DNA of 46,504 bases. Source: Syntrophomonas sp. (GTDB lineage Bacteria > Bacillota > Syntrophomonadia > Syntrophomonadales > Syntrophomonadaceae). The position numbers were made by a program, and so were the translations under genes. Location: contig NZ_JAQVZX010000010.1 in assembly GCF_028707975.1 (NCBI RefSeq), forward strand, positions 1 through 46,504, given 5' to 3'. Positions within the stretch are counted from its first letter, which is position 1. Every line of letters begins with the position of its first letter. Of the stretch, positions 41,218 through 46,504 are shown piece after piece. The notes beneath the pieces were generated by a model. The model searched no databases and was not told where the DNA came from. It was given only the letters and a program-made list of their open reading frames with translations.

Positions 41218-43854
41218 ATGGCGGGTAAAACGGAAAGTACTGAAAAGAGTACGAAAGCCAATACAAATAGTGAAATCTTTTTTTATCCGGATGATGAGTC
41301 CCGGGAGACCCCAGGTGACAGCTTGCGCTTAATGCTGGGGGCTTTCAAACATTCCAGCCAGGCCTTTTTGGCCGTCAACAAGGATACTTCCTTTAAGGCG
41401 GTAAACCAGGCTCTCTTTAACACTTTGGGATATAGCCGGCAGGAACTAAGGTTGTTAAATGAGCGCAAAGATCTTAAAGCAATTATATCTGCAATTATTG
41501 CTGAATATGAGAATTCTAGACCAGGAAAAAAGAAAAACAAGCTAAAGATTGCTGGTAAAAATGGTGAAGATTTAATGCTAAAATATGTGGTTAAACGCAG
41601 CAGTGATGGCCGGTATTACTATATATTTGTGGATGATATCAGCGAGCAGGAACAGGCTGAAATAAAATTAAGAAAGTCGGAGGAGCGTTATCGTCTGATT
41701 GCGGACAATGCCTTCGACCTTATTACCTTAATTGACTCCAGGACGCATTGCTATCGATATCTTAGTCCTTCTCATCAAAGGATGCTGGGTTATTCGCCAG
41801 AAGAACTGATAGGGAAAAACTGCTTTGAACATATGCACCCGTATGACCGGATCCGGGTTAGCAAAAAGCTGGAAGAAGGATTAAATGCAGGCTATGGTCG
41901 GGCGCAATACCGCTCAGCAAAAAAAGACGGATCCTATATCTGGCTGGAAGCGATAGGTAGAATAATTTGGAATCAGCATGGAGAAGAAGAAATACTACTG
42001 GTTACCCGGGACATCAGCGACCGGAAAAAGGCGGAGGAGGCACTTAAATCATCGGAAGAAAGATATCGCTATATAGTGGATTCTGCTGCTGATGGAATAA
42101 CCGTAGTTGATTGTGACAGCTACCGTCCTAAATACATAAATCCTACCCTGGAAAAAATGCTGGGTTATTCCAGCAAAGAGTATCGCTATGTTAACCTTTT
42201 TGATCGGGTTCACCCGGAAGACCGCGAGAGAATCTTTAAGGCAGTAAAGGAAGGAGAAAAAACCGGAGAAAACAGCGGGGAATTCCGCTATCGTAAAAAA
42301 GACGGAAATTATATCTGGTTGGATAACAATGGCAAAGTGATTTACCGGGACGGCCAGGCCGAATGGCTTTGTATATCCCGCGACATCAGCGACAGAAAAC
42401 AGGCTGAGGAGGACCTAAGGTATTCGGAAGAGAGATACCGCATTATTGCCGATAGCTCCTTCCTGATGATTTCCATATTTTGTCCTGATAGCATGCAATA
42501 TATATATTGGAATTCCACAGTTTATAAAATGCTGGGTTTAACTGCAGAAGATATATTGGGGCGGGATTTATTCTATTGGATTCATCCCGAGGACCATGCC
42601 CGGGCTTGCTCTGCATTCCAGGAAGTCCTGGAAAATGGTGAGGGAAGCTGTGAATGCCGGCATCAAAGGAAGGATGGTTCCTATATATGGATTGAAGCCC
42701 AGGGAAAGCTTATAAGAAACCCCGCGGGCAAGCTGGAAGTGTTGTTTTTCAGCCGGGATGTGAGCGAACTCAGAGAGGCCCGGGATAAATTGCAATGCCA
42801 GCTTGAGGAGCAGCAGGAGCTTATCAATAATCTCAATGAGCTTTTCTATATCTACGGGCCTGATTTTCGCCTGCGTTTTGTTAACCGCAAGACGATAGAG
42901 AGTTTAGGTTACAGCCGGGAAGAGATGATAGGCAAGTCAATTTTTGATTTTGTCCCTGCAGAAGACCTGGAATTGGTTAAAGCTCGCGTACTAGAACGCG
43001 AACATTGGGGGGAGGTAAAAACCTATGAACACCGGGTCTTGTGCCGGGATGGACGGGAATTGCTCGTGCGGGTAAAGGGTTCCTCTATTATAAAGGACGG
43101 ATCTGTAAAGGGGGTGCAGATCCTGGCCGAAGATATCACGGAGCAGCGCAGGATAGAGAAAGAGATGCTCAGACTCGCCCAACTACAGACAGTGGGGGAA
43201 ATGGCCGCCGGGATTGGTCATGAAGTAAGAAATCCCATGACAACAATAAAGGGTTTCCTGCAGCTAATGTCTCAGGATACAGAATTATCCAAATACCAGG
43301 CATATTTTGATACTATGTTGGAAGAACTGGATCGGGCCAATTCAATTATTTCTGAATTTTTGTCCCTGGCCAAGAATAAAATGGTAAACCTTCATAACCT
43401 GAACCTGAATGATATCATAACGCAATTGTACCCTTTACTTCTGGCTGATGCCATGATATCTGACAAGTATATTCTATTGGAATTAGGGGAAATCCCTAAT
43501 TTATTATTGGATGATAAAGAGATGCGCCAGCTTATTATTAACCTGGTTCGCAATGGACTGGAGGCCATGGAAACTGGGCAGACTTTGGAGATTAGTACCC
43601 GGCTGGAAGCAGATGAAGTGATATTATCGATAAAGGATCAGGGCAAAGGAATAGAAAAAAGTCATTGGGAAAAGTTGGGCACACCTTTTTTTACTACCAA
43701 GGATGATGGTACGGGACTGGGCCTGGCTATATGCTATAGCATTGCCCGTCGGCACAATGCCAGCATCAGGGTAGACAGCAGCAGCCTGGGTACTACCTTT
43801 GAGGTATGTTTTGAAGTGGATATGCTGGAGGGAATATTGAAATTTCAATTTTGA
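41218..43854 (+). CDS. Cytoplasmic sensor histidine kinase with five PAS domains
   Basis: An 878-residue kinase without membrane segments. Five PAS domains lie at about 40-140, 150-275, 280-400, 405-525 and 530-655; the middle three share KKDGSYIWLE and RDISDRKxAEE linkers and are probably duplicates. The dimerisation domain has GIGHEVRNPMTTIKGFLQLM with His668. The ATPase domain shows N box NLVRNGLEAM, G1 DQGKGI, F box PFFTTK and G2 GTGLGL. The architecture matches sporulation-type kinases (KinA/KinE-like) that feed a phosphorelay; this target is inference. The ATG at 41218 follows GGAGGG. Its stop TGA uses T from the target duplication and GA from the MITE, so the original C-terminus may have been slightly altered. 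No response regulator is adjacent. Confidence 0.9.
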   Translation: MAGKTESTEKSTKANTNSEIFFYPDDESRETPGDSLRLMLGAFKHSSQAFLAVNKDTSFKAVNQALFNTLGYSRQELRLLNERKDLKAIISAIIAEYENSRPGKKKNKLKIAGKNGEDLMLKYVVKRSSDGRYYYIFVDDISEQEQAEIKLRKSEERYRLIADNAFDLITLIDSRTHCYRYLSPSHQRMLGYSPEELIGKNCFEHMHPYDRIRVSKKLEEGLNAGYGRAQYRSAKKDGSYIWLEAIGRIIWNQHGEEEILLVTRDISDRKKAEEALKSSEERYRYIVDSAADGITVVDCDSYRPKYINPTLEKMLGYSSKEYRYVNLFDRVHPEDRERIFKAVKEGEKTGENSGEFRYRKKDGNYIWLDNNGKVIYRDGQAEWLCISRDISDRKQAEEDLRYSEERYRIIADSSFLMISIFCPDSMQYIYWNSTVYKMLGLTAEDILGRDLFYWIHPEDHARACSAFQEVLENGEGSCECRHQRKDGSYIWIEAQGKLIRNPAGKLEVLFFSRDVSELREARDKLQCQLEEQQELINNLNELFYIYGPDFRLRFVNRKTIESLGYSREEMIGKSIFDFVPAEDLELVKARVLEREHWGEVKTYEHRVLCRDGRELLVRVKGSSIIKDGSVKGVQILAEDITEQRRIEKEMLRLAQLQTVGEMAAGIGHEVRNPMTTIKGFLQLMSQDTELSKYQAYFDTMLEELDRANSIISEFLSLAKNKMVNLHNLNLNDIITQLYPLLLADAMISDKYILLELGEIPNLLLDDKEMRQLIINLVRNGLEAMETGQTLEISTRLEADEVILSIKDQGKGIEKSHWEKLGTPFFTTKDDGTGLGLAICYSIARRHNASIRVDSSSLGTTFEVCFEVDMLEGILKFQF

Positions 43855-44033
43855 TGTCACTGCAAAAAGTTATAAATATGCATTAGCATGCATAAATATA
43901 CCGCTCAGCTACATTAAAAGCGACCGAAGGGTGTGTAGGGAACGACCCCCGTGTCGTTCCGAATCAGGCTTCGCCAGCGCTTTGTATATTTATGCAACCC
44001 TTATGCAACAAGAGGGGTTTTTGCAGTAGAGTC
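43853..44033 (+). mobile_element. MITE-like element, copy 4 (181 bp)
   Basis: Left end GATGTCACTGCAAAAAG, right end TTTTTGCAGTAGAGTC, flanked by the direct repeat AATTTT (43847-43852 and 44034-44039). It begins within the stop codon of the histidine kinase gene and lies between two convergent genes, where its internal hairpins may end transcription. Near-identical to copy 3 in inverted orientation. Confidence 0.93.
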
Positions 44034-44068
44034 AATTTTGATTTATCTTCTTAGATATCCTACTTTTC

Positions 44069-45088
44069 CTATGAAGACTGGTCAATATCAACTTTCTCCC
44101 CGATAAAATTCTTCATAAGTTTATCACTTAACAATAAAGATAAAACCGCTTCCGCTCCCTGGTTCAAATTAACCCCTTCCGGAGTAAGAGCATCATAACA
44201 GCCGCCCGTTTCTGCATTATAGAGAGATAAGCCATGAATATTATGACCTCGGTACCATTTATGCGCCAGGATGGCCAGCTCTAAAAACTCAATTTCACCT
44301 ATGCTTTCATAGGCTTCCATACAGGCAAAAGCAGTAGATGCGGCGTCTACTGGTTGCTGGTCAAAAAGAGCTGTTTCTTGATCGCAGAAATACCAGCCAT
44401 CATTACCTATAATATTGAGATAACCCTGGCGAAAAAGGATGCTATTCAAAAAATTAAGGGAGTCATAGCCTATTTTCAGGGCTTTTTTATCAGCAGTTTG
44501 CTGGTACAGTGCGAACATGGCCTGGGGAAGAATACCATTGCAGTAAGTGAGGTAATCTTCAAACCACAGCCATTTTCGGGAATGTTGCCCTTGATATAGA
44601 TTGATTAAGAACTCTCCCAGCTTTTTTATGGAATCCTGTTGCCTGGCCCCCAATCCGGCCCATTGGCACTTGCACAGGCCAATTAAAGTATAGGCAATGG
44701 CCCGGGGCGATTGAAAAGAAAAGGCCCGGGGCAGGTTTCTTAAGAGCATTTCCTGGCATTTCTCACTTATTTCCGGCCAGGGACTGGAACTCCCCAGGCT
44801 GCAGGCCAGCAGAGCCCGCCCCACACTGTCATCGGAATTAAAAAGGGAAGAGTAATGTCCATCTAGCATAAAATTGGACCAGCTTCCATCTTTCTGCTGG
44901 GATTGGTCGAGAAAAGAAGTATAGCAAACGGCATATTCGCGACCTCCCGGCATCTCCATGGCAAGTATCAAGGCTCGGGCATTATCATCCAGGGTAAAAC
45001 CACTGGCAGAATCAGCTTTATCCAGATGAGAAAACTGCAAAATGCCGTTTTCCCGGCTCATTTCTTGCATATGTCTATAGTCTGGCAT
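44069..45088 (-). CDS. (Alpha/alpha)6-barrel glycan-related protein
   Basis: A 339-residue soluble protein. Repeated helical pairs with short conserved turns are seen: GFTLDDNARALILAMEM, DGSWSNFMLDG, SDDSVGRALLACS, WFEDYLTYCNGILPQAMFAL and DAASTAFACMEAYESI. This layout is typical of six-hairpin glycosidase-like proteins found beside GT4 and GH130 genes, with acidic residues in several turns that could be catalytic. The reaction is unknown. Its ATG lies inside the end of the GT4 gene (14-base overlap), so translation is coupled. Third gene of the minus-strand sugar operon. Confidence 0.75.
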   Translation of the reverse strand: MPDYRHMQEMSRENGILQFSHLDKADSASGFTLDDNARALILAMEMPGGREYAVCYTSFLDQSQQKDGSWSNFMLDGHYSSLFNSDDSVGRALLACSLGSSSPWPEISEKCQEMLLRNLPRAFSFQSPRAIAYTLIGLCKCQWAGLGARQQDSIKKLGEFLINLYQGQHSRKWLWFEDYLTYCNGILPQAMFALYQQTADKKALKIGYDSLNFLNSILFRQGYLNIIGNDGWYFCDQETALFDQQPVDAASTAFACMEAYESIGEIEFLELAILAHKWYRGHNIHGLSLYNAETGGCYDALTPEGVNLNQGAEAVLSLLLSDKLMKNFIGEKVDIDQSS

Positions 45089-46247
45089 AACTTATCCTGG
45101 GCTCCTTTGTTAATGGAGTCTCGGCTAATAACTTTTCGAACAGACGAGTGTATTCTTGGCCAACACTGGGCCAACTCCAGCTCTTACCTAGTTTTAAAGC
45201 ATTATCCTGCAGGCTTTGTTTAAGATCTGGATTCGTGAGAATCTTTTTCATCAGCTCAGCCAGTTCTTCGGGGTCTGCTTCGGCGGCTAAAAGACCTCTT
45301 CCACCGCTTAAGAATTCACAAGCATAGGCATAAGAGGTTGATACTATAGCCCGGCCACAGCCTATAGCGAAAGCCATGGTTCCGCTCACGGCCTGGTCTT
45401 TATTAGGATAGGGGCTAAGATAAATATCGCTCATATAGAGATATTCGCCCAGCTCTTCATCGCTCAAAAATTTATTGACAAAAACAACATTATGCTCCAA
45501 TCCCAGCTTAACTACCATATCTTCCAGCATATGCCGGTATTTTTCACCTTCCTGCTTTTTTAGCATGGGATGAGTCTGGCCCAGGATTAAATAAGTTGTT
45601 TGGGGATGTTCTTTTACGATTTGAGCTATAGCCTGGATGCCAAGCTCCAGGCCCTTCCCCGGTCCTATAAGCCCGAAGGTGCTTATTAAATCCCGCCCCT
45701 GCAGGCCGTGTTTTTCTTTTAAGCTATCTTGCGCTTGTTTTTTGAATTCTGGTACCCCATGCGGTATTACCTGGATAAGCTCGGGTGGAGCTTCATAGAG
45801 GTCGGAGAGGAGATGCTCCGAGCGCCTGGTCATACAAACGATCGCTGAAGCCCGCGAACAAAGGTAATTTAAGACCTGCTTCTGGCGTTTAGAGGGCCGG
45901 GGTAGAACAGTATGGGTAATAAGGACAAAGGGTTTATGCAGGAGTCGCACCAACTCCATTATATATTCGCCCTCCCTGCCTCCGTAAATTCCGTATTCAT
46001 GTTGTATTATTATCAATTCCACCGGTGATTTGTTTAAAAAATTAGCTGCTCGTATATATGACTGTTTCTGGTTTTGCTTCAGGTTGAAAAGCACTTCGTC
46101 CGTATAATGGTATTGATAACTATTATCCGATACGGCCATAACTTTAACTTCATTACCATTGATTAACAGGCTGTTGCGTAAATCCATGGAAAAGGTGGCG
46201 ATACCACATTGTTTGGGGGGATAGGTTCCCAGATTGAGTAGGATCAT
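45075..46247 (-). CDS. GT4-family glycosyltransferase
   Basis: A 390-residue GT-B retaining glycosyltransferase. The N-terminal domain starts ILLNLGTYPPKQCGIATFS with HEYGIYGGREGEYI. The C-terminal donor domain has STFGLIGPGKGLELGIQA, LILGQTHP, FLSDEELGEYLYMSDIYLSPY and the closing SGTMAFAIGCGRAIVSTSYAYA with its surrounding acidic residues. The family often uses GDP-mannose or a similar donor. The ATG at 46247 follows AAAGGAG by nine bases; a longer frame to 46301 contains this site and is rejected. It follows the phosphohexomutase gene by 58 bases and overlaps the next gene by 14. Likely builds the glycan that GH130 enzymes cut by phosphorolysis. Confidence 0.9.
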   Translation of the reverse strand: MILLNLGTYPPKQCGIATFSMDLRNSLLINGNEVKVMAVSDNSYQYHYTDEVLFNLKQNQKQSYIRAANFLNKSPVELIIIQHEYGIYGGREGEYIMELVRLLHKPFVLITHTVLPRPSKRQKQVLNYLCSRASAIVCMTRRSEHLLSDLYEAPPELIQVIPHGVPEFKKQAQDSLKEKHGLQGRDLISTFGLIGPGKGLELGIQAIAQIVKEHPQTTYLILGQTHPMLKKQEGEKYRHMLEDMVVKLGLEHNVVFVNKFLSDEELGEYLYMSDIYLSPYPNKDQAVSGTMAFAIGCGRAIVSTSYAYACEFLSGGRGLLAAEADPEELAELMKKILTNPDLKQSLQDNALKLGKSWSWPSVGQEYTRLFEKLLAETPLTKEPRISYARL

Positions 46248-46305
46248 TGTTCTACACTCCTTTAGCAAAGGTACTATAATAAATCTTCCCGTATTACACA
46301 ATTAA

Positions 46306-46504
46306 CTATACCTGATCTTGAAATCCGCTCTCAGGATAATTGTAAACCGGGGTAAAGGGAAACCCGGCCGGGTTTCCCTTTTCTTCCATGCCCAGGGATT
46401 GCAGGCAGCCAAATAGCTCGGCTTTTATCTGCTCCAGGGCTTCAGGACTTCGGCCCTCACAACGAACAATTAATTCAGGACCGGTATTGGAAGCCCTGAC
46501 CAGG
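46306..46504 (-). CDS. Phosphomannomutase/phosphoglucomutase, C-terminal fragment
   Basis: The last 66 codons of a gene entering from the right edge; no start is in view. LVRASNTGPELIVRCEGRS is the phosphate-binding loop of the C-terminal domain of alpha-D-phosphohexomutases, and ALEQIKAEL follows. These enzymes interconvert hexose 1- and 6-phosphates. The stop is TAG at 46306-46308. The final 25 residues (KGNPAGFPF onwards) extend beyond the usual end and are partly coded by a 28-bp perfect palindrome at 46354-46381. It is first in the minus-strand operon with GT4 and would link mannose 1-phosphate to central metabolism. Confidence 0.85.
   Translation of the reverse strand, partial: LVRASNTGPELIVRCEGRSPEALEQIKAELFGCLQSLGMEEKGNPAGFPFTPVYNYPESGFQDQV

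Noticed and set aside
40866-44033. The kinase gene and its two flanking MITEs as one composite transposon
   Set aside because: Each element has its own distinct 6-bp duplication (ACCTAT and AATTTT), so they inserted independently.

Overview
The window looks like the chromosome of a low-to-mid GC, anaerobic, probably spore-forming Firmicute of the Syntrophomonas type. Three things point there. One is a complete butyrate-type beta-oxidation cluster: crotonase, 3-hydroxybutyryl-CoA dehydrogenase, thiolase, acyl-CoA dehydrogenase and a CoA-transferase. Another is a Tat-exported [FeFe]-hydrogenase with a cytochrome b subunit. The third is the frequent use of TTG and GTG starts behind strong AGGAGG ribosome binding sites. 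The species assignment is inference from gene content and was not checked by search.

Layout. 1-4.85 kb: a surface-polysaccharide or spore-surface glycosylation group with three GT-D type paralogues, an NAD-dependent epimerase and a CgeB-like glycosyltransferase. 4.85-5.75 kb: a DUF1858 protein and a small four-Cys protein. 5.8-12.75 kb: the beta-oxidation cluster, preceded by a clear sigma-54 promoter, a palindromic enhancer candidate and two structured leader RNAs. 12.9-15.7 kb: a convergent sigma-54 activator with a triplicated PAS domain, the obvious candidate regulator. 15.9-17.8 kb: three unrecognised small genes, one made of four internal repeats. 18.0-20.3 kb (minus): hydA-hydB-cytochrome b. 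Upstream of it, at 20.7-21.3 kb, lie a sigma-A promoter and two homologous riboswitch-like units, each with its own terminator; they resemble the molybdenum cofactor RNA. 21.7-22.3 kb: a macro-domain protein. 22.4-27.0 kb: a tRNA-Ala with a broken integrase abutting its 3' end, then an arsenic-resistance island (MarR regulator, ArsP-like permease, a Cys-Cys mini-protein, ArsR, Acr3, a truncated ArsC). 27.3-28.1 kb: a two-gene unit in which a 56-aa ORF is followed after one base by a PARP-like ADP-ribosyltransferase candidate. 28.3-36.8 kb: an SLH-domain protein, DUF169 protein, HflX, LytR-CpsA-Psr protein and oligoendopeptidase F. 37.2-46.5 kb: a very long glycosyltransferase-GH130 fusion, a five-PAS histidine kinase, and a minus-strand operon of phosphohexomutase (partial), GT4 glycosyltransferase and an (alpha/alpha)6-type protein, suggesting a mannan or related oligosaccharide cycle.

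A family of small non-coding mobile elements runs through the window. Four complete copies (2416-2599, 30367-30662, 40866-41046, 43853-44033) share imperfect terminal inverted repeats reading inward to ACTGCAAAAA. Each is flanked by its own perfect 6-bp direct repeat (GATGGT, ACATAT, ACCTAT, AATTTT). Two nearly identical copies sit in inverted orientation around the histidine kinase gene. A decayed copy lies near 3.8 kb.

The strongest candidates for something new are the orphan tandem riboswitch pair upstream of the exported hydrogenase, the sigma-54 leader RNAs of the beta-oxidation cluster, the ADP-ribosyltransferase two-gene unit, and the MITE family.
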